Assembly (NCBI GenBank): GCA_022457155.1
Contig: JAJGOT010000291.1
Coordinates: 306,001-370,000, forward strand
Direction: 5' to 3'
DNA: 64,000 nucleotides
Origin: Cladopsammia gracilis
Taxonomy: Eukaryota; Cnidaria; Anthozoa; Scleractinia; Dendrophylliidae
The translations under genes were made by a program, and so were the position numbers. Below the pieces are notes generated by a model. That model made no database searches and was not told where the DNA came from. It saw only the letters and a list, made by a program, of their open reading frames with translations. Positions 11,891 to 23,039 of the stretch are shown here, piece by piece (within the stretch, counting starts at the first letter, position 1; each line of letters begins with the position of its first letter).

Positions 11891-13199
11891 TATCATTTGC
11901 TGACTTGCTTTTAAAGAGAACTTTAATACAAGCGCGTAAAGAATTGGCACTATCCGCAAATAACGTTTGCAATTATGAATCAGGCCACTTTATTTTTGGA
12001 ATACGACTGGATAGTTAATTTAAAAATCGTGAGGTCATGTTTTAGTTATTGCACAACCGAATTGGCGGTGAATTGGTAATTAATAATCTTTTGTTCATAC
12101 ATTTAATAGTGATTTCCGTTAAAACTAAAATTATGCTTTTTTTATTATTACGGGTCAATTCAAAGACTTTAGAGGGCACCTATAAAGCTCCTGTGTGTTT
12201 TTTTAAAGGAGCCCTGTTGGATTAATGAGTTCGGAAGAGAGCAGTTAAAACTAAACCAAGTTGGTTTCAGCGAATAATAGTTATCAAACACATACGGCAC
12301 CAATAGGTACTTTTCAAGGGGGTTCTCAATGGCATGTCATTCATTTTAATCCAAAGAAGCAAGTTCTGCTTCGTTGCCCTATTACAGAGACAAAAATGAT
12401 TGTATACAATTTATAGACTTTATACAGATGCCGGGTGGAAAACCAATATTCCTATGGCTTAGTGCCTTTGTTAGCCAGATGGTTGATGTTTGCCTGCTAA
12501 CTAAACTTTGGATAAAAAGCAACCAACAGCACAACTGAAAATCAGTCAAGAATATATCTAATTTGAATGTTATTGAAACAAGATTGTTATCGACTAATTA
12601 GCGACACATTTTAACATATCTTTAACATAACATATATGTAGGTCATAACCATTAATCAATTTATGTCATGTTTCGATCACTGTCCAATGCTGTGCAAGGT
12701 GCTCTGTTGATCTTTTAGATGAGATAACGTCACACGATAAGGAAAAGTTATATAGTGAAAAACTACCTAAACAGATGACTTATTTTACTTTGTACCGCAT
12801 TCTATAAGCGGGACGTTTAAAAGCTAACAGGATACACTTTCCCGCCAAAATAAATCAAGTATTAAAAATAAGTCGTTCCTAAAAGCTTGAAAGCTGCTGT
12901 TGTATTGAAGTCTTGTTAGCACTTAATAATTGCGTCTGAATCACTGATCATGAGACCAAAATGGTTGAATAGAGCTGAAGAGCTGCAGTATTAAGATAAT
13001 TAAGTGTGCGTTACAGCTTTCATCAGTTGACTCAGTTTAGTAAAACTGCGTAAAAAAATGGCGCCGCATACAAATGATAAACGAATTGCGTTAATCAACA
13101 ATACAAACTATTTTTTAATAACTTTATTTTTTCATGGATAAAAGCAATAATAAAAGACATCGAACGCGACCAATGGCGTTGCTTGACTGCACGAAATTT
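11891..13199. other. Gene-poor stretch
   Basis: AT-rich, with no coding frame supported. The TTCTGCTTCGTTGCCC word near 12365 is a fragment of the repeat that is tandem at 14640-15230. Confidence 0.5.
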
Positions 13200-13965
13200 C
13201 AGCTATACCTGCATGATTAAACAATTAAAACATATGTACCTAATTTAAACATAAGACAATGGCGGTGACAACCGCTACACATGTATTAAAGTCAGAGCAT
13301 CTCAGTCAATAGCAGCAACACTGAAAAAAATCATCGCCGGCTTTGTTTCAGTCTAAGTGGTATTTAGATGTTGTGGAAAAACACTGCAAACACGACTCGG
13401 CTGCTATCAGGGCAAAACAGCTTTAGACCTGATAATAATTGTTTATTGATCCCCGGTTTGCGCCTTGGAATAAAATATGTACTTATTCAAGAAAAGCCAA
13501 CTCGACCGTTAATAATTATTTTGCGCGCTTCAACATCATGGTTCCCGCCAACTGTCTAGCTCAAATGTTAAGCTAGTACAAGACATTTTGCTAGCGATTA
13601 ACGCATCAAAATCTTCTCGGACCAGGTTATGTTTGCTGTATTTATAACTAAGAGTCTCAAAAGATAGAAAATTCGAACCGCTTTTAAGAGTTTGTAAAGC
13701 TCGCGAAAAATTGCATAATATGTAAACACCACTAACAGTGATGGGTAAATTGCATTCGTGAAAATTTTTTCACACAGTTATATAGTTATATAAAAACGCC
13801 ACTGTCATAAGTGAAAAAGTTAAAAACTCTACAAGAAAGAAACTTCTTTGCATGGTTTTCGAACTTATTAGAGCTGCATTAAATATGTCTTTTCAAATGA
13901 ACAGACTCTTGCGCGTCTTTTATATTGAGAATGGATAAATTTGAAACTTTAAGACCAATGTTTAG
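13200..13965 (+). repeat. Segmental duplication, copy 1
   Basis: Aligns collinearly with about 15300-16410. Shared words include CATCGCCGGCTTTGTT, GGGCAAAACAGCTTTAG, CATCATGGTTCCCGCCAAC, GTACAAGACATTTTGCTA and CTTATTAGAG. No protein is supported in either copy; the open frame at 13368-13559 is not conserved in the other copy. Confidence 0.85.
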
Positions 13966-14639
13966 TTCAGGAGATTAAGTCGGCGCCGCGGGGAGGTACT
14001 CCATAATTTTAAAGTGGGTTAAATGGGGTGGGTCCGCACGAGTGTTCTTTTAACTCTCATAGTATATGTAAGAGAAGCGAAATTTGAACTTTTAAAAGAA
14101 AAATAAATGATATCCATATCCAATTTTTTGGTATTTTAAAATTGTCTCCCGGATGTTAATGAGTATTTGCAAGGGTCGCAAAAATAGATTGTGAGCTGAA
14201 AGAGTAGCGGTTTACTTTACGTATTACCACGGAAATCCTGAAGAGAACTGAGCAGAGACAGAACAACTTAGAGTAGGAGGAGTGATGGTGCTTTTTCTCC
14301 ACGAGGAGAGAGAGGATAGAGGATGATGATCACAAAGGATGGCAAAAACTGGGCAGAAATTACATGCAAAGATTTCTCTTTCCGCGGAAAAATATTGAAG
14401 CGGTATATTCATTTTAGTCTTCCTGTATCACAACGCTCGTGTGACCCAGTAGAGAATAATCTTCTGTCTTAAGCTAATCTTTGAGATATACGGAAGGAGT
14501 ACAAGTTTTTGTTACATTTATGTAAAAAGGGTATCATTTCTACAAAAGTTAGTACTGATCCGAAAGGATAAGGGGTTGAATCCTCGGGTGGGGCCTCCCC
14601 GAATGTAACTTTATTGAGCGGTCCCACCGGAGGAATTAT
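13966..14639. other. Gene-poor spacer
   Basis: Holds a GGCGCCGCGGGG word near 13981 and nothing that reads as a gene. The minus-strand frames here lack any recognisable domain. Confidence 0.45.
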
Positions 14640-15230
14640 GAGCCGTTTATAAATGTCAAACAAATCGTTGCTGCTTCGTTGCTCTTCAAAACGTGTTATA
14701 TTTATTTCAATAGTCAAACGCAGGAGTAACCAAAATTTCTGTGGCCTTTTGCCCTGTTAATAAACTGTGCATAAATGTTATTCAAACAAATCATTTCTGC
14801 TTCGTTGCTCTTCAAAAGGTCGGATATTTATTTGAATGGTCAAATTAAACGTAAGAGTATGCTACATTCCTGTGGTCTTGTGTTAATAGACAATTACTCA
14901 CTGAAGAATTTAAGAGCTGTGCATAATTTATGTCATTCAAACAAATTCTGTTTCGTTGCTCTTCACAATGTCGGATATTTATTTGAATGGTCAAACGTAA
15001 AAGGAAACAACATTCCTGTGGCCTTGTCCCGGGCCTTGTGCCCTAACCCTAACCCTACCACAATGACCAACCGGAGGAATTAAGAGCCGTCAAACAAAGT
15101 CAACAAACGATATCTGCTTCGTTGCCCTTCAAAACATCGGATGATTTATTTGAATAGTCAAACGTAGGAGAAACCAACAGTCTTGTAGCCTTGTGTCCTG
15201 TTACAATAGACAATTAATGTCCGGAAACAA
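14640..15230 (+). repeat. ~170-bp tandem repeat, four diverged units
   Basis: Each unit has TCTGCTTCGTTGCTCTTC or a close form, then GATATTTATTTGAATGGTCAA, then a TTCCTGTGG(CT)CTTGTG phrase. Units start near 14660, 14780, 14935 and 15090. A fifth, isolated unit lies at 17905-18060. Confidence 0.8.
15041..15056. repeat. Short telomere-like CCCTAA tract
   Basis: About two and a half units of CCCTAA sit inside the tandem repeat. It matches the animal telomere motif but is too short to mean much. Confidence 0.5.
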
Positions 15231-15299
15231 AAAGTTACTTAAACGCGACTCTTCCTTACATCATGAAGGACCATGTAAATTTACAAAACGTATTGAATT

Positions 15300-16410
15300 T
15301 TCATCGATGCTCGATTAAACAATTAAAAGATTCTGATCAAAACCTTTGAACCTAAGACAATGGCAGTAACAACTACTACACATGTAGGTCAGAGCATCTC
15401 TTAACTGAACACTGAAATCAATCACTCAAAATTCATCGCCGGCTTTGTTCAGTCTAAGTGATATTTAGACGTTGTTAACGAAACTGCAGGCTCGGCTCGG
15501 CTGCTACCAGGGCAAAACAGCTTTAGGCCTGATAAAAATTATTTCGCGATCTCCGGTTGGCGCCTTCGAATTAACAAATTGACGACAATTTTTTATGCGT
15601 CTGTCCTCTTATTGATGATAAAATTCGTCATAACATTGCCAATTTGTTTTTTTTACAATAACAAAAACGCCAAAATCGTAAAAAACCGGATGAAAACAAG
15701 GTAAACATGACAAATTGCTGAATTTTATTCAAATTGACGCAATCATCGTCAATAAGTTTTCTCGCTTTCTCATTGGCTAACTGATAACAATAAAGAAATT
15801 TCATTGGCTAAAAAATTGACAGGATGACATCTTGCGTAAATTAAAATTTTATGTGTCTGTACTCTTATTGATGATAAAAATTGACCAATCAGCATGCGAG
15901 AATATCTTCAGTTATTGTAAAAAAATGTACTTTTTCAAGAAAAGCCAAGTCGACCGTTAATAATTATTTTGCGAGCTTCAACATCATGGTTCCCGCCAAC
16001 TGTCTAGCTTAAAGGTTAAGCTGGTACAAGACATTTTGCTACCGATTAACGCATCAAAATCTTTTCGGACAAGGTTATATTTGCTGTATTTATAACTAAG
16101 TCCCAAAAGGTAGAAATTTCTAACCGCTATTAAGAGTTTCTTAGTGCGTGTTTGGAAAGCGCGCGAAAAATGGCATAATATATCAGTAAACACTACTTAT
16201 GGGAATAAATCGTGAAAATTCTTTCACACAATTAGTTATATATAAACACCACTGTCATAGGCTAAAATGTTAAAAGCTTTCCACATGAAAGAAACTTGTT
16301 TTGCTTTCCGAACTTATTAGAGTATTAAAAATGTCTTTTCAACTGAACAGATTCTTGCGTGCCTTTTATTTTGTGAATGGACTAATTTGTAAACTATTAA
16401 TACTAACCAA
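15300..16410 (+). repeat. Segmental duplication, copy 2, with an insertion
   Basis: Collinear with 13200-13965 except for about 360 extra bases at 15565-15925. The flanks continue on either side: GCGCCTTCGAAT before, and TACTTTTTCAAGAAAAGCCAA after, against TACTTATTCAAGAAAAGCCAA in copy 1. Confidence 0.85.
15565..15925. mobile_element. ~360-bp insertion in duplication copy 2
   Basis: Absent from copy 1. It contains two direct copies of TCTTATTGATGATAAAA preceded by TTTTATG(C/T)GTCTGT, near 15590 and 15850, and several AATTGAC words. Probably a non-autonomous element; its ends are not resolved. Confidence 0.55.
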
Positions 16411-17904
16411 ACGGAAGCTGTACAAATATATCTTGTTTGTTCAAAATACTTGCTATCTGACAATTAATCTATAAAAGCAAGGGCTAGGATTACAAGTGAT
16501 GTTCTTTTAGTAAGACGATCCCGTTCTGCTTGGCCTCCCGCATGGACACAAAAGGTTAACAATCAATGTCCCTCCCTAAACTGTTAAAGGTTTAGCTTCT
16601 TTTGTCAAATAATTCTGCCCGCGGCATCCTTTGTCATTACGCCATTGGTTCCCAGCTCCCTACACAAAGGACTATAATCAATGATTCAAGTTGTTTGATT
16701 CATACCACTTCGGTCTTCAGAGTGAACGGTTGTGCGTTTTCCGGTGAGCAAACCCTCCTTGAGCAGACGAAGAATTCCTCGGAGAGAACAGCTTAAAGAT
16801 TCACAGTTTCAGTGAACTTCAACCCAGGTAAACGTGCTAGTCTTGTATCTTCTGTTACTTTTTTTCTTTTCTTTTTAGCTTTCAATAAGAGAAGGAAACA
16901 TTAAGCTACTTAACCAAATTGTGTTTCCCGCCAAATTTAAGAAATGAACGTTTGTAACAAGTTCGACCCAGAAATAGTGAAACTCGAAGAAAATGAAACT
17001 TTTGCTCGCGAATTTGTTGAAAAATGCTTCTAACAACATCTACTTAAGTCAGTACGGAACTGTTTTCTTTTTTAACAACAATAATACTTCCAATTTATCC
17101 TTGGTTTAAAAAGCTAGGCGCGTAAAGTAATTTTCCGCCAAAATAAAGAATAGCAAAACTAACAAGTAGTACGTCAGCTAGATCCCGAACATATTTGAGA
17201 TTTTTTCTTTCCTCTTTATTTATTTAAACGCCTTCCAATACTTCTCATAGCACTGATTCCTTTTACTTTTTCGACAATCTTACTTATTTTATCGAAAAAT
17301 TCCCGATTCTGCCAAATTTGTAGAGAGTCAAACATCAAACAAAAAATTCCTGCCTCAAAAATAATGCAAAATCTGTGACGTTTTTCCTGTCTGCTACACT
17401 TTTAGTCAAAATTGATACTTATCTCGTTGTGATTCACGCCGAGTGACATCTCGTTCTTCCACCTTTTTTTCACTATAAACTCGCGTTATTTGGTAACTGG
17501 CATTGATTTCGGTTTAACAATACAAATAGTGAAACATTTTCCATGTTGTTTTTTGGTAAAAGAGGGTAAAAGGCGCGCTCACAAAACTAACCGCTTAGAC
17601 CATGTTTCAAAATTTATCGAAGCGTTTGCTCTCGAAATTAACAGTTACATGTGTACTTTAATATTAATTAATTAACATAAATTATAGTGCGCTTAAACCC
17701 GCATGTGTCGCTGACAACGATTGAACTAGAAGCAGCAATAGACCTTGGACTTTGTCTTCTACATCTTGTTATACTAACTAGTAGGACACTTAAGAGAATC
17801 CACATCACTGTTGGAAAGGAGTAGTGAACAGAGCCGCCGCGTAGCTTGGTATTGTGGTCTGCCCTGTTCACATTCGTCCATGGGTGGGGTGGGTGGGGTA
17901 AGTC
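16411..17904. other. Gene-poor stretch, possible 5' non-coding exon near 16700-16827
   Basis: The bases before 16828 end in CAACCCAG followed by GTAAAC, a plausible splice donor. The segment could be the untranslated first exon of the CAP gene, whose first coding exon has an acceptor just before 19056. This is guesswork without transcripts. TTTCCCGCC words recur at 16926 and 17132. Nothing else is supported. Confidence 0.25.
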
Positions 17905-18060
17905 GTGCACAAATGTCACACAAATATTTCTGCTTCGTTGCTCTTCAAAACGTTGGATATTTATAAATGGTCCAACGTAGGAGGAACCATGCCAACATGC
18001 TTGTGGCTTTGTGCCCTGTTTATAGGCAATTAGTATTCATCGCCTTTGTTTCAGTCTGTG
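17905..18060 (+). repeat. Isolated unit of the ~170-bp repeat plus a duplication fragment
   Basis: Reads like the 14640-15230 units (TTTCTGCTTCGTTGCTCTTC, then GTTGGATATTTA). It then passes into a piece resembling the start of the segmental duplication (CATCGCCTTTGTTTCAGTCTG). Confidence 0.7.
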
Positions 18061-19055
18061 TTATTTGGACTTTGTGAAAAAAATGAAGACTCAGGCATCT
18101 CACACTTACGTCCGATTTTACCTATTGATCAGAATTGTAAAGCGCGTTCGTGAGCACTTATCCACAGATAGGGCCTCCCACTTATTCAAACACCTGGAAG
18201 ACTCTAAAGAATGCCACAGTTTTATGTTCACCCAATTGTTTCAATATTTTAAATCATGCTTCCACCAATTTTCAGCTTAACATAAAGGAAGCTTTACATA
18301 TCAAATGGCAACAACCTTCTTTGAACCAACAGTTGTATCATGTTAATTTTAAAACTTTCTTTTTAATCACGTATTGTCACACATTCTTTCATGTATTTGT
18401 CAAAGGTGTCTTCTCTCATTAGCATTTTCATTTCCTTAGTATAAATTCAACTTTGTAACTTAAAATTTCAAACTGAAGATGACAAAGGATTGTCGAAACA
18501 TGTCTTTTAAAATCAAGTCAGTTGTCGTTGCTTTAAAAATTATTAATTTTCGATTTATAGTTACATTACCATTTCTCCTCCTTAACTGATGGTGACTTTT
18601 TGTCTAGCTTTCACGGTTGTTTTTTTCCTCTTCTCGTGGAGGAGTTTAAAGGTTTTGTTAAAGAGTAAATTCACAATCAATAGTGTACGATTCCTTCTGA
18701 GATTATCATAAAATTCAGTAAAGGCGACAACATCATGCCACATAAAAGTGACAATAATAAAGTCATACACCAGAATTAATGCAAAATGTATTTTTATTCA
18801 AGCTATTAAAACATTTGTTCTAGGGGAGGGCCCGCATTTTATTGTCAAAATCCGACACTAGGGGCGGGAATGTGAACGAGCCAATCTTCAAAAGTTCAAA
18901 TGCACGGGTGGTTTCCCAGGGGAATGTTGAAGTTTCCCGGGGGGGGGGAGTGTTTAAGTTTCGAATTTCTCTGCTCATAAATTCTACCTCAAAATAAAAT
19001 TTCGTTACAATAAATTGTAGTTGTAATGCATTCTTGTTTTACATTTTCTAAACAG
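18061..19055. other. Stretch upstream of the CAP gene
   Basis: No supported gene. Probably intron or promoter of the downstream CAP gene. It contains a G-run near 18940. Confidence 0.4.
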
Positions 19056-19076
19056 GTAGCAAATTGAGGAAACAAA

Positions 19077-21495
19077 ATGCACAGCTTTATCGTTGGTCTG
19101 TTTCTCGTCGCATTTTTTGCCATGTCTTTCGGCGCCCCTGACCTCGCCAGAGTTGGGCGACCGAAAATGTTCCTAAGAGAATTTCGAGCGGCAAAAAGGA
19201 GTAAGTGTTCCATTCCTTTACTCGTTTGTGCGCGGCTTTCCGAGTTTTAATAAGTAACATGAAAAACATCTTTTCTCTCTTGGCCTTGAAAAACTGTGTC
19301 AGTGTTTTAATGCTCAACTGCAACAGTTGCGTGCCAGACTCCATCGTGAAAGGGCGGAGGTGTGGAGGTGAGTAAGGCGGGGGGGGGGGGGGGGGTGGCA
19401 GGGGCGGAGTGAAAATGTTAGAGACATTTACTAACCCTCCCCTTTATCCGCCACTGAGTAAATCAAAACAAACCCGAGGTATATAAAGTGAAAAAAAAAT
19501 TTCCCTAAAGTGAAGCGAATAGTGCTAGAGTTATTTGTTTTGCAAACTTTGCTTATTTTCTATGTACCACAACAAATAACACTAATAACAAAGAAACAAA
19601 AATACAAGGCAGGGTATTGCGATTAAAGCAATATATGAATTTAGAAACTGATTTGAACATTTTGAAGTTTTGCGTATATTTGGTATAGCAAATGATGTTT
19701 TTGTCTGTTTGTTAATTTTATTTCCTAGCCGTCGCTGTGGACAAGGATGCATGCCTAGCAGCCCATAATAAACTTCGTGAAAAACATGACGCACCACCTC
19801 TGAAATGGAGTGCCGAACTGGCTGAACATGCGCAGGAGTGGGCTGATCATCTAGCCAAGAAAGTGGGACGTATGCAGCACGCACAGGGAACTGGTGAAGG
19901 AGAAAACCTGTTCTGGTCACAAAGCTCAGTAGTCGGCACATGTGAAGAAGCAGTGAAAGCCTGGTAAGCAAAAATCTAGCCTCGCAACAAGAACTTCTAG
20001 TAAAACCTGTTTTGAACCCGTCATCGTGTGTCAGGAATGTGACACATTGAACAATAAGCACTTAATGACTGGCTCTAACGGAAACAGTGAGTTTTGTTTT
20101 CCCGAGACCCCCATTGAGAGTCGAGGGGATACAAAACTCACTGTTTCTCGTGGGGCCAGTCATTAAGTGTTTTGTTATACTTCCCAACTCAAAAATAGAA
20201 AAATTATAATGTGCGACCATGGCTGAGATGAGAAAAAATGTGTGCTTGAAGCGGCTGGCACACAAATTTGCCGCGGTTTCAAGGCGCATGATCTGATCAC
20301 GTGCAAGTCGAAAGTTCAAGTTGTTTTTTCCCTAGGGAGTTAGTGAATTTTGTTCGCCCTAGGGAGTTAGACTGTTGTGACCCATGGCACGTGACACGTT
20401 GTCCATTCAAAAAAGGCGTTTGAGTTGGGAGGTAAAGAAATACTTACAATCAAGCTCGAGATATATATGGGTGCGACATTTAGTGATAGCCACAGGGCAA
20501 CAAACACTAGGGAGCTTACGAATCGACGACTTTCGCACGACGACGCCGTTGGATTGCGTGACATGCCTACTGCGCATGATTTTGTGGGAAGTTGCCGGCG
20601 TCGAGCCAAAATCGACGACGTTGTTTTGAGCAAATTGACGGCGTCGCCAAAACAGCAGAACGTGAGGTCAGTTTTCGTAGTTTTCTCTCGTTAATTCAGG
20701 GGATTCTGCCAGATAATTCAAGAATCACATAAATGTTTCTGACTTTTTGTCTGTTTTCATTCAAGTAACGCCCCAAAATATCAAGTAGAAATATGGCAAG
20801 TGAAACAAGTGAAACGCCAAGTGACACGAAAAGGTCAGGATGAGATTGCTGAATGAAAACTCGTTTATGTTAACCACACCTTATTGAGAGATAAGACATT
20901 TGCTTTTGTTTAACGAATTTTCAAAGAAATTAAAAGAGGTGTATATTTTATAGTCGGGTCTATAGTTAAAAATTAATAGGAAAATATTTTACTGGAAGCC
21001 GGGACTGGAAGCAATACACGCTGCTAAATTTCAAAAAGTTAAGCTTGTAATTCGATGAGTTTTTTTATTCTTGTCCTGAATCGTCTTTTAGCCAGCCTGA
21101 AGTTGTAGAAACACAAATTTGTCTCGGCTTTTCTGCTATGCGAGCGAGCAGATTGATTTATAGAGACATCTTACATAGGCTTGTAAATGCGGAAATGTCG
21201 GGCAATTTTCGTTTTCTAAGCTTTGTCTATTTTTGGTCGCTTCGGCTGTCAGGATAAGTCTGCCGTAGATATTTCGCATTTTAAACAATACACTTGTCCA
21301 GCTGTCCAAGAGATCCAACACCGCCCAACGATTTGTGCGCGCCGACCAACGTCGTCGTCTTCATTAGGAATCGTAAATTCAAATTTCTGCAGGACGACGA
21401 CGCGGGACTATGACGTGACCCAACGGCGTCGTCGTGTAAAAGTCGTCGATACGTAAGCTCCCTACTATTGCGATGACGACGACTACTACTACTAT

Positions 21496-21585
<90 letters not shown>

Positions 21586-22949
21586 CACTACTACTACTAC
21601 TACTACTGCTACTATCACCACCACCACCGCCACTACTATTACTTCTAGTATTACTAATAATACTTCTAATAAGCAATCATTTCCAGTGGGAGAACAACGG
21701 CAGAGATTTCTGCTTGAAACAGTACACTGTCCGAGTGAAATTTGTCATCCTCGCAGTGTGCTCTCAACTTAAGCAGTTGAAAAAGCAACCTGAAAAAAAG
21801 TCAGGCTTGAACGGGATTCGAACCCATGTACACTGTCTACAATGTGTTAATTGATAAATTGCGGTAAATTGCTAACTGCCGTCATCTTTTAGAGATCACT
21901 TTTCTGATTTCATGGTTTGCTTCTTACTCAACCATTTTGTCCTTCCTTTAGGGCTTCGGAAGAGAAGGATTACCCAGCTAATCATCCACCGCACACATTT
22001 CAAGACTTCAACAGCAAACATCCTTTTGGTCACTATACACAGGTCTGTTATTTTATCCCCTAGCGTTCCCAGAGATGCTTATCGCAAACATGCTTCTTTT
22101 CTTTTTTCTGGGTAAGAGGAAATGAAAAAGGGTGCAATAAAAAACAAAGGAAACTACCAACTCGAGGGTACGGGCTTATTTAAGACGAGGGATTTAACCC
22201 TATTCCGCCTGGGGGGGGGGGAAGGGGGAAGGGGGTGAAGGGCTAACTTTCAACGTTCATAACCTTTTTATATGAAACCAAACGCCATCGAACTTCGTGA
22301 CTTTTCCTAAAATTTATCTAACAACAATTTAGTATGACATTTCATTGATCGCGTGACTTGATGTTTCCATGGCAACAAGATTATGATAGCCATGATTTTT
22401 TAATTTGCATATTTTTTAAACTTTAAATGAAAAAAAAACACGTTTATCGTTATAATTTTTACATTTTGTAGACAATTTTCCGTTTCTTTGTTGGTTTTGT
22501 TTAATTTTGAATTAAGTTAGACGGTTTTATGAGATTTTGGAGAAATCCAAGATGGCGGATCCAAGATGGTGGCTGTCTAGAACTAAGTACGTAATTACCA
22601 CGTCATATGACGTCAACGTCCCATTTTGAGGACCGCAAAGGAAAAAGTTTTGAACATATTATTTACCGTCTGGGTTTCATTGTCATAGCTTTAATGCTCT
22701 TGAAGTTACAATGTGCCCCCCCCCCCCCCCCCCCCAACCCGCCCAGGCTCAGGAACTCAAAAAAAGCGGTAACACATGGTAATACATTTCTTCTTTTTCA
22801 TTTCGTTGCAGGAAGTGTGGAAATCAACTAAATTTTTGGGTGTAGCCATTGCGACAAAGCAATCAGGCAGTATGTACGAAACCTTCATAGTGGCACGATA
22901 TTCTCCGCCAGGAAACATGCTGGGAGCTTTTGAGAACAATGTTGAATAG
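19077..22949 (+). CDS. Secreted CAP-superfamily (GAPR-1/GLIPR2-like) protein
   Basis: Coding exons are 19077-19200, 19729-19963, 21952-22042 and 22812-22949. All have GT/AG borders and continuous phase, giving 195 residues. Residues 1-20 are a signal peptide (MHSFIVGLFLVAFFAMSFGA). A basic propeptide follows, ending in a dibasic KR at 40-41, a likely furin-type site. The CAP domain fills the rest. The usual tetrad is visible: His54 in AAHNKLREKH, Glu in GENLFW, Glu in KAWASEEKDY and His147 in GHYTQ; the CAP signature runs on as EVWKST. The end (RYSPPGN) matches the GAPR-1-type terminus, not the Cys-rich tail of CRISPs. Known CAP proteins bind lipids or act extracellularly; the role of this one is unknown. 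The start is the only ATG before the signal peptide, just after an acceptor at 19055. Confidence 0.9.
20057..20172. mobile_element. 116-bp palindromic MITE in a CAP-gene intron
   Basis: The ends AGCACTTAATGACTGG and CCAGTCATTAAGTGTT are inverted repeats, and AAACTCACTGTTTC is mirrored inside. No coding content. Confidence 0.8.
20508..21464. mobile_element. ~957-bp TIR element in a CAP-gene intron
   Basis: TAGGGAGCTTACG at the left is matched by CGTAAGCTCCCTA at the right. The repeat continues inward through ATCGACGACTTT and ACGACGACGCCGTTGG in opposite orientation. The interior has no transposase. Non-autonomous DNA transposon of undetermined superfamily. Confidence 0.75.
21479..21606 (+). 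repeat. (ACT)n microsatellite
   Basis: About 40 trinucleotide units with few interruptions, lying directly outside the right end of the 20508-21464 element. It yields meaningless poly-Thr, poly-Ser and poly-Val frames. Confidence 0.95.
21797..21850 (-). mobile_element. tRNA-derived SINE fragment
   Basis: Read on the minus strand it contains GGGTTCGAATCCC, the B-box/T-loop sequence of tRNA genes. Next come GTTCAAGCCTGA and a T-run with a short mirrored TCAGG. No A-box half or intact cloverleaf is seen, so it is a truncated SINE, not a tRNA gene. Confidence 0.65.
22363..22376. promoter_or_regulatory. X-box motif in a CAP-gene intron
   Basis: GTTTCCATGGCAAC is an exact match to the palindromic RFX X-box consensus. 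It lies in the last intron of the CAP gene, near repeat-like sequence containing AAGATGGCGGAT. Function is unproven. Confidence 0.3.
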
Positions 22950-23039
22950 CCCGTTAAACAAACGCTTCACGTGTAAGTCTATAATAAATTTTAATTCTTG
23001 AGCCGTACTCAAAACTTTGCTTCCTCCAAATAAAATCAA

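Noticed and set aside
15041..15056. A telomere or chromosome fusion point
   Set aside because: Only about two and a half CCCTAA units within a diverged repeat; chance or local drift is enough.
21281..21772. Poly-Ser, poly-Val and poly-Thr proteins
   Set aside because: They are frame shadows of the ACT microsatellite.
21797..21850. A functional tRNA gene on the minus strand
   Set aside because: Only the B-box/T-arm part is present; no acceptor stem or A-box half could be found, so it is a SINE remnant.
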